Position numbers and translations under genes: made by a program
Source of the DNA: Acanthopleura granulata
Taxonomy: Eukaryota > Mollusca > Polyplacophora > Chitonida > Chitonidae
DNA length: 64,000 bases
Direction: 5' to 3'
NCBI GenBank assembly: GCA_016165875.1
Contig: JABBOT010000010.1
Span: 12,611,357-12,675,356, forward strand
In this document: positions 11,401 through 31,766 of the stretch, piece by piece
Layout of the letters: each line of letters opens with the position of its first letter
How positions within the stretch are numbered: the stretch's first letter is position 1
Notes under the pieces: model-generated
The model's input: only the letters and a program-made list of their open reading frames with translations
What the model was told of the DNA's origin: nothing
Databases searched by the model: none

Positions 11401-14400
11401 GTTTAGGTGATGTTCCAGCCTTTGAAATATGATTATTACAGTTCAAACTGTAGAGAATTCAAATTGTGCTACTTGGTTTTTCATTATTTTAGAGTGTTTT
11501 GTGAATACATCACCAAAATTGTGAGCAATTAGTGAATGTTTATGAAGTCAAGGCTAAAATATGTTGTGTTAAGATGCCAGAGAATCTAAGAAACAAACAT
11601 ATCAGACAAGGCCCCAAGTCAGAGCCTCTGGGGACTAGATATCTTAACATTGTTTTATTTTTTGGAATAAGTCATAGATTTATGTTGCAAAAAAGTTCAT
11701 GTGTTCTTTAAATGAAGCCATTGATGTTAGTTGGAAGGATTTGTCTATAAAAGACAAAGATGTAGACAACTCTGTGCATACTGATGCTGGTTAGTGTGAG
11801 TAATGAGCTACTTAGGGCTTATGTGCTGATGTATGTATGTCACCCTTTCCAGCTGTTAATCATGATGTGTAGCGTTACTGTACATGGGCTGTGATGTACA
11901 TGTAAAGGATATAGGGGATGATTTTGTAATGCATGTATGATGAAGATACTGCTATTTTACAGAATAACCTGCATGGTCATGGTATTAAATATACATGTGA
12001 TAATGGTAGATAGGAGTAAGTACATGGAGGATGTTCAGGTTGGTAAGTAAGGCTGATGCTGTTGTCACAAATGCACATGCCAGTTTGCACTTGTTATGTT
12101 CCTGTTCTCAGAACAAAAAAGAAGGCATGAAGGTCTTTGTACCAGTTCATGGTAAAGATATGAGTTGTTTTATGCTGACCGTGGAGTCATTTATATATTA
12201 AAATGAGCTCTGCTGTTGGGATCTTGGAAAGCCAAATATTGTTAAATACACACGTCTCAGTATTGTTGACAAAAACTGTTTCTGTGAGGTGTTTTACTGT
12301 TGGAAGAATTTAAAGGTTACTTAGGTTCTTAATGTGCAATATATCTAATATATATCTTATGTCTGTAGATGTCACTTTTTTATTGTTAAATTATTTATGT
12401 TTTAAGCATTATTGTGCAATATTGACATCTGTGCAATGAATAGGTATACACTAGTATATTAAGGGTGCAACTGTGGAAAAGTAATGCCTGATCAAGTTTT
12501 AAACTTGTGACTGATGACAAGCCCGACTGCACCATTCGCCGTTTTTAGCCGTTATTGTCTCAAAGAGCAATGTTGTACCCCATGGATGTTTCATATATAG
12601 TTGGTTTGATACATTATGAGATTTATATGATATGTTGGCTTCTGTTTACCACATCAATTATTCATAGCGTGAACATAGAGCATAAGCCGAGAGGTATTTC
12701 ATGTTTTGACATAAAGGTTGCTACTCACACGTTACACAGCAGAACAGGTGTTATACATTACCGAAGGGAGCTTAAAATTTTGTGTTTTAAACAATTTTTC
12801 AGACCAACATTTTTACATATTTACATGCACATTTTGTGTAGTGGTCTGGGTATGGAGTTTTCTCAAGGACACTTATGGGAAAGAGACCTCAGTTTCAACA
12901 GTATTGTTTTTTTGTTGTTGTTGTTGTTTTTTTTTTGTTTTTTTTTTTGTTTGTTTTTTTTTTTACAAGGGCTAAAGCTGTAACATTGCTTCAGTTTATT
13001 TTAGATTTCTGCTCTGTCTCAGTCATTGCATGATCTGTGAGCTTTACTGTTTTGTTTTCTTTGTGATTTATGTGGATTGGTTAGTGGTCTCAAAAATTCT
13101 AGTATTGCTGTATTATACAAATGTGTTACATGTGTACTTCACAGAATAATTTTTTGGAATTAAGTTTTAAGATGAGCTTTTGCTAATATATAAGATCAAA
13201 TACAAGGATTTGATATTCTCCCAGAAAAATTTGGCCCAGGCCATTTGGACCATTTCATCTTCTTTGGCATTATAGTGTAGAGATTGTTTTCAGAATTACT
13301 GAAGTCCAGTTGTTTTATTGTTTTTCACTGTTGTTATGGGTTGTGACTGTGAGATTTAGAAGTCATTAAGTTAATCTACAAGAATTCAATTTTATTGTGC
13401 TTGCAGTGTTTTTTACATTAGTTTTTGTTTACAAACTATAACCAGGCTGCCACCTTCTGTGCAGGAATTGTGTGATGTACCTTAGCTCAATAAAGTATTT
13501 CAGGCTTAAATACCTGTTTAATATAAGTAAACTGAAGTAGCTGTCCAGTGAATATCACACTGTTCAAGATTATTTGGTTGTAAAGGCTCTCGCTCACATG
13601 TTATGGTTAAAGATAGTTGAGGAAAAAAGTTGAGGGGAGCTGAGGTAATAGGGGAAATAACAGATGCAAGGCTGCGAAATCATTTAGAAGTCCAGTCTTC
13701 TGATTTGCCCACACAAATGTTGGGCGTAGAGGAGTCAGTAAGGCGGTGGTCCGGCAAGTGTCAGGACTGGATAGGATGTCAAGCCCGGTGTCGTCAACAT
13801 GGTACCCCACCAATGTTGGCATTTATTCGTTTGTGTCTTACGTAGTATATTTCTCTGGTATAATTGCCATCCGATCACGCTAGATCCATCTGGGACTTGA
13901 TGATGGAACGCAAGCAGTCTTGAAATGGAAATTATAGATTGAATTCAAGGAATAATTACGACTGGTATTATTTAAGCTAAACTATTAAACATAACACACT
14001 GCAGAGGACTGATTTCAGTACAAAACCGGTTTCGCACATACAGAGTAATGTATGCAGGAAAGGCCGAGCAATTGTCACTTGATATGTTCATATGTTGAAT
14101 AATTAAACCCTTCTTAGGCAGACGTGTAGGCTGAACCAGCATAGATTGGCAGGGGTTGAAATTCATTATACGAAAGCATGGTCGTTGTAACTTTTGTGTC
14201 AAAATCCAGGAAGGCATGGGTGATCTATATGGGTAAGATCCACCATGAACTTGAGACGCCTATTTGTTTGTGTATGGGTGTGGCTGCCATTATTAATTGT
14301 AATTAAAATAAATTATTTCAATCAAATATTTCAGTATCCAAGGTGTTCGTTATAGCACACTTATACCGTGTGATTCTAGACATCCAACTCGCACTGGTGC

Positions 14401-14650
14401 TGGTGACAATACCGTATTACATTAAGTGACAGTTTTACCCTAATGGTATAAGCAGACTGGTAATGCTGTTCCTTCTAACAGCTGTTATTAACAGTACGAC
14501 TACATTGTTTTCCACACTTGCTCCGATATATTGTTTATTTATGTATGGTTCTACAGTGTGGAATTTTGATATCTGTTACAAAGTGACACCTGAATTTTCA
14601 GCTTGATGTCTTACTCTTGTCTGAGAATTTAGGATATTAAAAATCACATT
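11401..14650. other. UNC79 3' UTR and flank
   Basis: No coding sequence seen. An AATAAA at 13489-13494 is a candidate poly(A) signal for UNC79, which would give a roughly 2.4 kb 3' UTR; earlier weak signals are possible. A T-rich tract with TTG repeats lies at 12905-12963. Confidence 0.4.
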
Positions 14651-14902
14651 TGTTGCGTATGGGTCAATTCACATAGGGTTCTGGGATATGTTGGTCTTTT
14701 TGGGTGGAGTTTCATACTGTGCTCTCATGACCTTCCAAAGACAGATCTTAAATGGCGTAAAATGTGCTTTGCTACTTGTTGCGTATGGGTCAATTCACAT
14801 AGGGTTCTGGGATATGTTGGTCTTTTTGGGTGGAGTTTCATACTGTGCTCTCATGGCCTTCCAAAGACAGATCTTAAATGGCGTAAAATGTGCTTTGCTA
14901 CA
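14651..14902. repeat. 126-bp tandem duplication, two near-identical copies
   Basis: The segment beginning TGTTGCGTATGGGTCAATTC at 14651 starts again at 14777. The copies differ at about one internal base (GACC versus GGCC) and at the ends. The period is a multiple of three, so an open frame spans both copies, but nothing suggests it is translated. Confidence 0.9.
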
Positions 14903-16873
14903 TGCAGTGTTACAGGGCGTTACGATTAAATAGACGTTGTAGCATAGTGTTACAATTCAAGATTTTTAATATTGCATAATATAAAAGACTACAGCATAGA
15001 GAATAAAGCTGGCGTAGCGACTACACTGTGATAGCCCACCTGGCAAGTGGTCACGTGTAAGCTGTGAAATCTGACCCCTTGTTAATTTTCTTCATTTCTG
15101 GGTGCTCATGGTAAATGTGTGAAAGATAAACTTGCACCACCCCGCTCACCCTCCTCCCCCCTGGCCTAGAAATGTTCTAAGTGCTTTGTTGTGATCACGT
15201 TTAATAAATTATCATATTAAAACAGCCTAACGCTGCAGGTCAAAGTGTTAATATGCATTCAGGGATTCAGACTAGCCATTCTGATCCTGCTTCACATGGC
15301 CTTAGGTAAACCAAGAAGTGTTTGTCCTAGTATCAGGATAAACTGTATATCTGGGTGGGGCGATATCCATGCCAAGATGGCCAGTAATAAAATTCCAATG
15401 GAGCCCTGACTTCAACCCACTCAGCAAGAAATAGTGGTAAGAATCATTTAAAGGAGAAGACCGAGGGAGTGTGTCGTAAATTGTAGTGAAAAGAGTAAGG
15501 GTTTAAGATTTAATAACCACTAACCGATAATTTTAGACGTTCTCTAAGAAACATAAGCTTCATTACCGAAAGCTCATATAACTGTCAAAAGACGCCGACA
15601 TTTTTACGGAGACAATGTTGGCTGATTGACGTGAATCGGGCCCTGCGCTCCCCAGCGATATCCATTCCGCCTATATTCGACGCACTCTTTGTGCAGCCAA
15701 AATCTGCCAGCTCTTTGTTGTTGTCTATGCACTAATAAAACAAGGGGCAGCAGCCAAGTGTCCCTAATTGAAATGAGTTCGTATCCGTGGGGCCTATATG
15801 ACATGTGTGATGTACATGCAAAATATACAATGGTAATGATTTGAAGGCCCGATTCATGTCTTATCCACTATTCGGACTCTACATAATCCTATGTTCTGAT
15901 TGTTCATAATATTTTTACAGCTACCTCACCTTTTACATGGAGGTATTTATTATCCGCGATTGTGTGTGATTGTTATGACTTGCCTTAAAATTTGTTGCCT
16001 TGGTAATAAAAAAAATCTAAAAAAAAAAAACGAAATAGAAGGTCGGTTTTAAATCTTGAATCTAAACTCATTTGCCCCAAATTGCCCAGTACTTCCCCGA
16101 TCTTCTCCTTAAAGTGTTTTTATATAATGAGTACGTTTAAATGAGGACCCTTCTTGTGCCTGCACTCTGTAAAAGACTCTGTCCACCTGCAGTTCATGGG
16201 TTCCCAAGGTTTGCGTAACAAAAGTCACTGAGCGCATGCGTCTGATATTGTTTTAGAGACATTTGAGCTGAAACATATTCCGATCCATCCCAGCAAATCT
16301 GGCAAATGTCTTACACGGGCAATAAATGTTATACAGTAAAACTGGGTTCAACACATTGCTTACAATACTACACTGTCTTTGTAGCACATAAAAAAGTTTC
16401 ATTATATAACTGAACGGTGATTATTTTGTTATTATACACTCTGTTTATAACCCCGATAACCCTATCAAACGTGCCTGTTACTTGTTTTTGCTACCACTTC
16501 CACAAGTAACCGCTAATCTTATTAAGATTAAAAATGTTTACATTTTATGAATGACAGCGTCGACCTGAATACTAAGCGAAATTGACCCCAATAAAACAGA
16601 TGTTAGTTGCCAACAAGCTTAAGGGTACAAATCTACATCTATCAACAACAGTTTATTTGCAAACGCCTTACCAAATTCACATGTGCGGGGTAACAAATGA
16701 GGACAAAGTGCATCTCGACCAGTACCAGAATTCAAAACTTTTCCAGACACGCACTTCAAAGCGACACATGGAATCAGATGAAGGGTTGGTGCTGTAGTTT
16801 CCAACACTGTCGCCATTCCACACATCACTTTTAATTTTATTATTCTGACAGCAGAGGCGAACAAGCCGCAATA
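14903..16873. other. Intergenic region before the secreted-protein gene
   Basis: AT-rich with a poly-A run near 16010-16030. No recognised gene. The stretch immediately upstream of 16874 should carry the promoter and 5' UTR of the next gene, but I see no TATA box close to the start. Confidence 0.4.
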
Positions 16874-19800
16874 ATGTATGATGTAAGCCGGATAATAGCC
16901 ACAATAATATTAGTTGTGCCAGTAATTCTGATAGGTACTACGGGGGCATTGAAAAGACCGAAAGGTCAGACTGATAATATAGAGACGGTGGAACCAGAGT
17001 TCAAGGTCGCTGGATCTGTGACTTTAGTGGACTCTAATTTCCCCAACCCTGAGTTTGAGAAACGTTTGCTAACCAAACTGCAAACGATGAAGACTAATCT
17101 TGGTTTTAGGTTGCGCAAATTGTTCAAGTCTCTCGGTGCACAGGTTGATCGGCTCGACGTAATGGAGAGAAACATTCTGGACAATGTTGGAGAGATTCCA
17201 GTTTCTTCCAAAACATGGTTTCTGTTCCGAGTGTATCGAGATCGGATTCGGAAGAGCCAGAGTGCTGTGTCTAACCTTAGCTACAAGCTCAACAAACCCG
17301 TGTCCTTCATCTACAACATTGACGAAGAGCCTGCGGAGACCACGACCGACGTGGAAGTGGCTTTAAGGCAGATTTTAGACCAGCTAAAACAGAACATGGA
17401 GCTCATGGGTGTTTTCTCCAGGGATCGCGCCCAAATCCTCCGACTCTTGCAGGGGATCAGCACCGGCACGGACAAGTCTGTCATGGTGGAGCACAAGATG
17501 GACGAGTGTTTGAGCTTGATGAGACGTGTCCCGGAGATCGAGCAGTCCGTGAAGGCGGTCTTATCAGAGTACCAGGCCGACCAGGCTGCGGCCCAATCCA
17601 AAAACAACAGCAAGACGTTGTCCACAGAGGAACTTCTCAACAAACTCCTGCTGGCTAATTCTGGTACCAAGTTCGAATCCATCGATCCGATGTGTCAGAA
17701 CGTGAGCAAGATTTGGCGCAGATGTAGTTTTGTGTACGACGGCTCCTACACCGATTGCCACGGCTCTCAGTACGTCAGAAGGTCGGGCTATGACGTGGGC
17801 AGGTACGTGGGTGTGGTCACTTGTGGTGAGCACAGGAACAAAAGGTATAAAATATTCCTCGCCGATTCACTCTCCTCCAAGTTTCTTTCCGTCGCGGACT
17901 TGAACGGCAAAGGGGAGGACCACTGTGAATTCCTGGGTGCAGACCCCGGCCCTTACTGGAGACATAGTATGTCCTTCACACCAGGTACATTTGAAGGTGA
18001 GTTAAATACTAGCAAAATCAGTTTCTTAATTTCCATTTGTCATTTCAATAAGACTGATGCTACCGGTTCCTATTGTCTGATGTACACATGGGTTGACTTG
18101 ACCAGAGATCACGCAATTACGATTCGGTCACAAGCTGACTTGACCATTGTTCTCTTGCACTGTATTAGTAATACGTTATCAATTTGCCCACAAAATCGTA
18201 AATTCAGGAATGGACAATAGATTACTCGGGTTTGACTCAGATTTCGTGTGGCGGGATAGGTCTCCCATTCAGATCGACCGAGGTAAGTTTTAGTCCGATT
18301 TACTCTATAAACTGTTAAATTAAACACATTACGTTTTTCTGAGTGATGTTTTTGCAACATAATATTATGGTATATCGACAACGCGATATGCATCTATACC
18401 AGAAAAATAATGATAGCATTGTATTGGGCATCAGTAAATTAGTGAGGAACAACCAATCCTCACTTAATCCTCGTAAGCAGACGACAAATATGGCTGACGA
18501 AACCAATATTTTTATCATGTGACGGATTAACATGTTAGAACTTAGTTACTTAATAAGTTAATGCATTATCTACATCTATCTACATAAGAACTAAACATTT
18601 TCCAGAAATGGGTTTTGGTGAAAGCACTTTTCAGTTTGGCCCTTCACAAAGAATGACAAGGAAACATGTTTAAGAGGTTCTGTCGTAGGAAGTCATAAAT
18701 CTTAATTAGGGAGACCGTAAACATTATACGCACCACATATCGAATTGTATAGGTTCTATCAAGATAGGCATGGGTAAATACATCTGAATGTCCAAATATT
18801 TTTTTTAAAAAAAAAAAAAGAAAAGAAAAGCATTTTTGTCATATTCTCTTCAAAAATCAACCCGTTATGTAAAGAACATCTGTCGCCACCAAACTGTTCA
18901 GGAAGCGAATGTAAGGCTCGACGTATGCGATAGTTTAAAATGCGACAGAACTCATTTCAGTTGTCCGTATTGGCCAGACACATGACATTGAGGTTCAAGG
19001 GCATAAACCCAACGACAGCAGTACAAATCCACTCGAGTCGCGTCGTTCATACACAAGCCGAAGTAACTTTCAGGTTGAGTTCAGTTGAGTTCAGCTCTCG
19101 TGTATGCCGGAATGGCTAGACGAAACATCGGAAAGTGGTTTACGTAACAGAGATCTTAAGGTATAAAGAGACGCAGCTGTGATTGGTCAGGCATTTGGTC
19201 AGAATCTCTACTTGTTAAGGGCGGTTCTTCGACCCGATATATCAGCACCGGGACACTCTTTTCGTCTATTCGAGGAACGCACATAGAACTGCAAATAATA
19301 CAAAATACAATAAGTGAAGATCATGTACCTGATAAGTAAGTTTAATTGGTCATTCCCTCTCACTGTAGTTGCAGCAGAAAGTTATTGAAGTTAATCTGTT
19401 GCAGTTTTCAGTTCACGGAAGCTGAAAATGGGAAGCGCTGCAATTTATAGTTCACAAACTCAACCTGCGAAATGAGTTTGTTTCGCCGATGTTTCAAATC
19501 GTATTCAAGAATAATTAACTTCTGTCAGGGCGAGAGTGGTCCTGTTCATGGGAGGATGAAAACTACATTCCTCGTCGACATGCTTCATAGCCAAGTTACC
19601 TGAACAGTTGATGTCCATGTATTCTCCAGAATACAATATAATAACATTATGTACTTGTACTCGCATAACTGTTTAATGTTGGAGAAAACTGAAGAACACG
19701 TCCTAACTGGAGACTTACAGAATTCCAAGTGCGGTGTTAATGACACATATAATTCTAGATTTAACACGGATTATCTTGAACATGCCGTTGAATGCCCATT

Positions 19801-21319
19801 ATCTAAATATAAAAAAAAAAATAAAAAAAACCCCAAAAAACATATGGCTCTGAGATATCGAAAAGCTGAAGCGTTATGATTGGGCTTGTATCACCTCGCT
19901 GTGTTGAAGACAAGTCCGTCACTGGAAAACTGGGTTGCAGATAAAAACCCTGGTTAAAGTGTCCACCCCAAAGTATTTAGCCTAGCACTAAGCCCACCCA
20001 GTGTCAGGCATTTAACTTGTACTGGCCGATAAGTCTCTCACAAACATGATCGAATTATTAATGGGTTGAAATTGCGACATTTTTCAGATAACTAAGCTGG
20101 CTTAAGCTTAGCAGAACTGTGTATAAACAGAAGGCATTTGCTTTGTCGGTCAGAGCTTAGGATCTGTATACCTAGCCTACATGTGAGTTGCAAAACTATC
20201 AATATACCTTTCCGTCCTCGAATTTTGGTCACAATTTGGGCATATAAGCATAATATAAACGGATAACCAAGGAAAATGCGCGATACTCATTTGTTAAATG
20301 TTAAGTTTTTCTATTCACCGACACCTGTTGATTACATGAATTATTCATGATAAAGGAAATGAAAAGCGAAAACCCGTGAAATAACCTGGTTCAAATTATC
20401 CCGAGATAAATTTGAAAACATTTAGAAACGTGTAATGTAAAATCATAACGAGTAAATACGGCATCCTTTCAGTTTCCCTGGGGTAGGGTTTCAATTCAGC
20501 TCTTCATAGGCATGCTTAAATAGTAGCGGCTTGTGCACCCTCTAATAACAGAGCTTAAGCAGAGTTAGTTTGCAAAATGCAGAGATGTTAACAGCTCGTG
20601 CATGTCTAAGATTGTAAAGTGCTTGTATGCAGAACACATTCACATAAAGGTAACATATGGAGTAGCGCGGATTGTTATCTATCGTGAACATCCTTCGGCA
20701 GACATCGGATACAGAATTCTTCGACTCCCCGAAAATCGATATTCTATTAGCTCCCATTTGGTTACATCACTTTGATTAAAACACATGTATACATAATTAT
20801 GTTGATTATTTTTCTACTGATGTAACTGTGCAAACGATGAGTCAGTTATATGCGAAACTGTTAATAATATAGGCCATAGTGCGTAGTTGGTTTTTCTTTT
20901 TTTTTTTTATAAGAAGTAGACAAACTTTTGCAACTTTGGATCTAATTCACATATACATACAACATATAGACAACTTCATTCACATAAGAACTTGCGGCGA
21001 GAAATTTGAGATATTCTAAGATATGGACAATTGACTACAAGTCTGTAAGAGTTGTTACTATCCCTAACTATGCTCATCTCTCTTATCCCTAAACTCGAAA
21101 ACACGTGCCATGTATACGTCGTCTTCCTTTATTCATTTCTGTGCATAGGCTACTTGAGACGAAGGAGGGGAGAACCACCCGTTCGGCGGACACTACATGG
21201 GAGCACTGGGCATTACTCCCCCAAGTGGTACGAGTGTGGGGTCGCCGTACCCTAACTGCAGGTTCGGGGTTTACGTTGTCACGCGGAGGAATACACTGTC
21301 GGCCGACATGAAATCATGA
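16874..21319 (+). CDS. Secreted coiled-coil protein with unrecognised cysteine-containing C-terminal domain (three exons, 452 aa)
   Basis: Exons: 16874-17996, 18208-18282, 21159-21319 (TGA 21317-21319); every junction is phase 1 and joins in frame. Residues about 7-25 are a hydrophobic signal peptide or anchor (IIATIILVVPVILIG). Residues about 50-265 are charged and helix-rich, with leucine spacing typical of coiled coils. From about residue 274 a compact domain begins, with CQNVSKIWRRCSFVYDGSY, CHGSQY, GVVTCGEHRNKRYKIFLAD and DHCEFLGADPGPYWRHS; it ends in exon 3 with GGHYMGALGITPP and CRFGVYVVTRRNTLS. I do not recognise the family. The layout suggests an extracellular oligomer carrying a C-terminal globular domain, which is inference. 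Ending the protein in exon 1 would read through a strong GTGAGT donor at 17997. The exon 3 acceptor (TTGAG) follows another AG ten bases upstream (CATAG), and only the downstream one gives the long sensible frame. Confidence 0.75.
19162..19335 (+). promoter_or_regulatory. Possible internal promoter and short alternative first exon
   Basis: Inside intron 2 of the secreted-protein gene, TATAAAGAG (19162) is followed by ATTGGTC and then by an ATG at 19323. That ATG gives only four codons plus one base (Met-Tyr-Leu-Ile) before a consensus donor, GTAAGT, at 19336. The donor is phase 1, so it could join exon 3 at 21159. This is inferred from motifs only. Confidence 0.25.
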
Positions 21320-22308
21320 CACGTCAAGAGACATATGGCAAACGTCTGCGTGTTAATATGTATGAAGTTACCTTTCGGAACAGAGAAAATGCAGAAAGAC
21401 TTTCAAGTTTCTCTCGCCTGTAACCGTCATTAAACTTTGTACCGGTAAGGGTACTTTCTTGTGTACCAAGAGGAGAACCCCATGCATCAACTTAATGTCA
21501 AAAAAGCGCCCAAACAAGCAAGTTATAAACAGTTAAATATTTATATTTTTGTAATGTTTACTATAAGTATCTGGTTGCCATTTAATACGTGTACGAAACA
21601 GTACACAACGTTTGTAGATTTACAGGTCAGGAAAACCCACACTTTATCAGAAAGCCCACTAACAGTGATTAGAAAGTGCTATCACCGGAAAGCAGTTCTC
21701 TGAAATCGTAAGCCTTCATTCTTTCACTCCATGGACAGGCCAGCCGAGGTATTTGTGGCTCCTTTCTCGACGTGGCTTCGTTCTTATCGCTGACAAGTGT
21801 TTCCATTCTAGCGTCTGTCAAAAAGCAAATAAATCATCAGAGAGACCATGCCGGTACCAAGTGGGGTCAAGCATTTGTTTAGCATATTGCGATGCTATAC
21901 ACAGATGCCAAGACCGACATGCTTTATTACGCTTTTTCCGTTGAACAGAACGTAGTGGGCTAAACTGAATCTCCGAAAAACGCTCTCGTCGATGATGAAT
22001 CTCTTGATTGCTGCCCCATCTACTATCTGCTGACTGAAGCATGTTCTCGCCGTAATATGGCTGCAGTGAGGATCTAAATGATCCAACATTATACACATGC
22101 TTTACTGCTCAAGCTGGAAGTTCTGATTGAAGGCGCGAAATTCTCTCAAGGTAACCATTTGTTGGAATTTAATTCATGTTTAAATGGTCGCTTTAATTTT
22201 TCAATCTTTGAACAGGAATCTAGTCGAAAGTATCAGTTTGTTAGACTTGAGAGGTAGTTTGTTAGAGTTACACGCAATGCAACAGACATGGTTTTACGGA
22301 ATACTCAC
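21320..22308. other. Gap between convergent genes
   Basis: This should hold the 3' UTR of the secreted-protein gene (+) and the 3' end of the first HHIP-like gene (-). The last HHIP-like exon seen ends at a strong donor (22308), so at least one more exon of that gene must lie here or further left; I could not identify it with confidence. Confidence 0.4.
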
Positions 22309-29507
<7,199 letters not shown>

Positions 29508-31560
29508 CTTAGCTGAGAAAATAAATCTATATAAATATATCAACTTTCTAACGGTCACTTTGTTCTATAAATACATTTTAAAGGCTCTTAGGCCTTTTCC
29601 CATACCAGGAGCTAGCTTTTCTATTTACCTGTTTAGATATGCCGATTCACTAATTAGATGCATGCGGCTTGTATTACCTCTGGACAGTAAAACGTTCTAT
29701 TAAGAGAAAATGGGTGCCCACAGGGTAATACATTAAAATAGCTCTAGGGTGAGAGTACATAAACTGTTCTATGCCAGTAAAGCTCGTCATAGCAAGGGAT
29801 CTAATTACCACTAAAGGTGGAGACAGCTTGCTCAGAACACCACTTATGCATCAAATTGTTGTCTATTTGACTCACCTGCTAAACTAGGTGTTTCCGGGAC
29901 ACGTCTTTTGAAAGGTAAAACAACTTATAAAAAATATCCGGGCATAATAAGTGTTTTGGTCTTTTCTCAGGTTGGTCTGTATCATAGCGAACTGGTTGTC
30001 AATTTGCAATGAATTGCTAAGATTTCTTGTCTTCACCGAAATTCATCTCGATCGAGTTACGACCCCTTGTAAAAAAGGAAGTACGTGTTCTTGGTAATTT
30101 TTACTAATTAGCTTACTCATTGTGGAAAGTTAACAAGCAATAAATTGGTGGCTTTATGTTGAAAACTTTTGTGCTCGTTTGGCTTCGGATTGGTTTGATT
30201 GATTGATTTATTCATTCATTGATTTGACTGGTCTTTAACACCGCTGAAGCGAATTTCTCTTCTATGGCGGCGGTCGGGCTCATGTGTGGATTAAAGTCGG
30301 AAAGCCCACAGTAAGCCATCATCACAGTAAGATATCGACATTCACCCTTGTGCAAACCCTTGATAAGACAGAATAACAATGCTTCAGGGAAATTTATACA
30401 TGTTGTGTCGCTGTTGTTGAAAAAACGCCCATGACTGCTAAGAGGTGGGTTCGAACTCCCTACTCCTCTGGCCTGAACCTATCCTCTGCAACAAGACCGG
30501 TTATTTGGATGGGAAGGACAGGAATTGATCTTGTCTTAGTAGAATATCCCACATCCGCATTGTCCTGACAACAGGCAGGAAACAACACACAGCTTGGGCG
30601 CGATTTTTCAGTGGAAGTCCTGGAAATGGTGGAAATAATCCACCGGCAACTTTACACACGTTTCGCGGTTAAGCCTTGGTGCAAGGAGGCATGTAAGATG
30701 TTACTTTGAAACTGTTTGAACAGTTTGAATAAAGCCCTAAATGAGGTAAAATAACAAGAGGCCAGTTTTCATTGGTTAGGTTTGACCATTTGCCAAGTAT
30801 CACTCTGTCGCGGCTGCTCTGGTTTTATTCTTTATAGTATTTTCTTTAAGGTGACACATTTTATGTCTTCATTGAACTGGAACATAGGCATATGCTGTGG
30901 GTAATGTTAACGAAGTCTGTCCTACGTCATGACTTTGCAAAAAAAAAAAAAAAAAAAAACTCTGTCTGTTTGCACTATGTGCTTTCCTAGCATGTCACCA
31001 CCAAACTTCAGAATTCACTAAAAGTGTTGGAAATGAAGGGTGTCCGAAACACTCCGCTCTCCTCTCTTCTCCAAACCAGAGAATTTACCGAGTGTTGGAG
31101 ATGAAGTTTATCCTACACACTCACGGCTAGCCAAGTAATCACATGGCCTCATGACACAAACTCGGCCACCTATCGTCCGGTTTTCACCCGACCAGCTCCG
31201 CTCTGCTTCTGTGTTGCATTTTTCTCCTTAGGTTGGGCGCTTTGCATCGGCTACACTTTCCGGCACCTAACGTCCACTGTTAACTCATAATAAAACTCCA
31301 GCATATTCTGTTTATCTCGGTACACACCAAGGTTCGCCATGTTTGATGAAACTAGGAATCCCTATGCAGGGCTGGGTAAATTTTATTCTATTAACTTATG
31401 CTCAGCTGCCTAACGTCAAGCTTCGCAGCCATTCCTGCAAACAAATGTGAAATACTTCAAGTGTTTTAGAGGATCGCCACAGTCGCCATAGTCTAGATAT
31501 TGCTCCAAAGAATGAACAACTTGCTATAACAGAATATAAACCCTGGAATAAAATTTACTG
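29508..31560. other. Upstream region of HHIP-like A
   Basis: No coding sequence recognised. A probable 5' UTR acceptor for HHIP-like A lies just right of 29507. A very degenerate SINE (TTGACTGGTCTTTAACACCG, ATGGCGGCGGTCGGGCTC) lies at about 30200-30300 and a poly-A run at about 30940-30959. Confidence 0.4.
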
Positions 31561-31639
31561 AGCTCTAGATGGCGAGCAGACAGAGTTGTACCCATAACAG
31601 TTGTAAAATACGTGACCCAGACCACTTGTGGGTTATTTT

Positions 31640-31766
31640 TCGGGGATTGAGGTGCAGCGCCTCACTACTTAATAAGGGAGGGTTTCTACCTTGTATGTAG
31701 TCAGGTGCAGCGCCTCATTAGTCAATAAGTAAGAGTTTGTTCTTTGTATTTAATGAGGTGCAGTGT
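31640..31766. repeat. About 55-bp tandem repeat carrying a GC-rich near-palindrome
   Basis: GAGGTGCAGCGCCTCA occurs twice, each followed by a CTTAATAAG/TCAATAAG-like stretch and a T-rich segment ending in TTGTAT. A third start, GAGGTGCAGTG, follows. The core GAGGTGCAGCGCCTC is nearly self-complementary. Confidence 0.7.

Noticed and set aside
12555..12983. A 142-codon + strand frame
   Set aside because: It ends in a poly-T/TTG tract giving Phe/Leu/Cys runs, with no motif or splice support; it lies in the probable UNC79 3' flank.
15604..15804. Minus-strand frame containing RFWLHKECVEYRRNGYRWG
   Set aside because: It faintly recalls the start of Harbinger-type transposases, but it is too short and isolated to support.
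17564..17833. Antisense frame within exon 1 of the secreted-protein gene
   Set aside because: Shadow of the coding strand; the sense frame is longer and joins downstream exons in phase.
29508..29558. A 17-residue N-terminal extension of HHIP-like A
   Set aside because: The extension reads across TTTCTCAG, a likely acceptor, and the inner Met starts a proper signal peptide.
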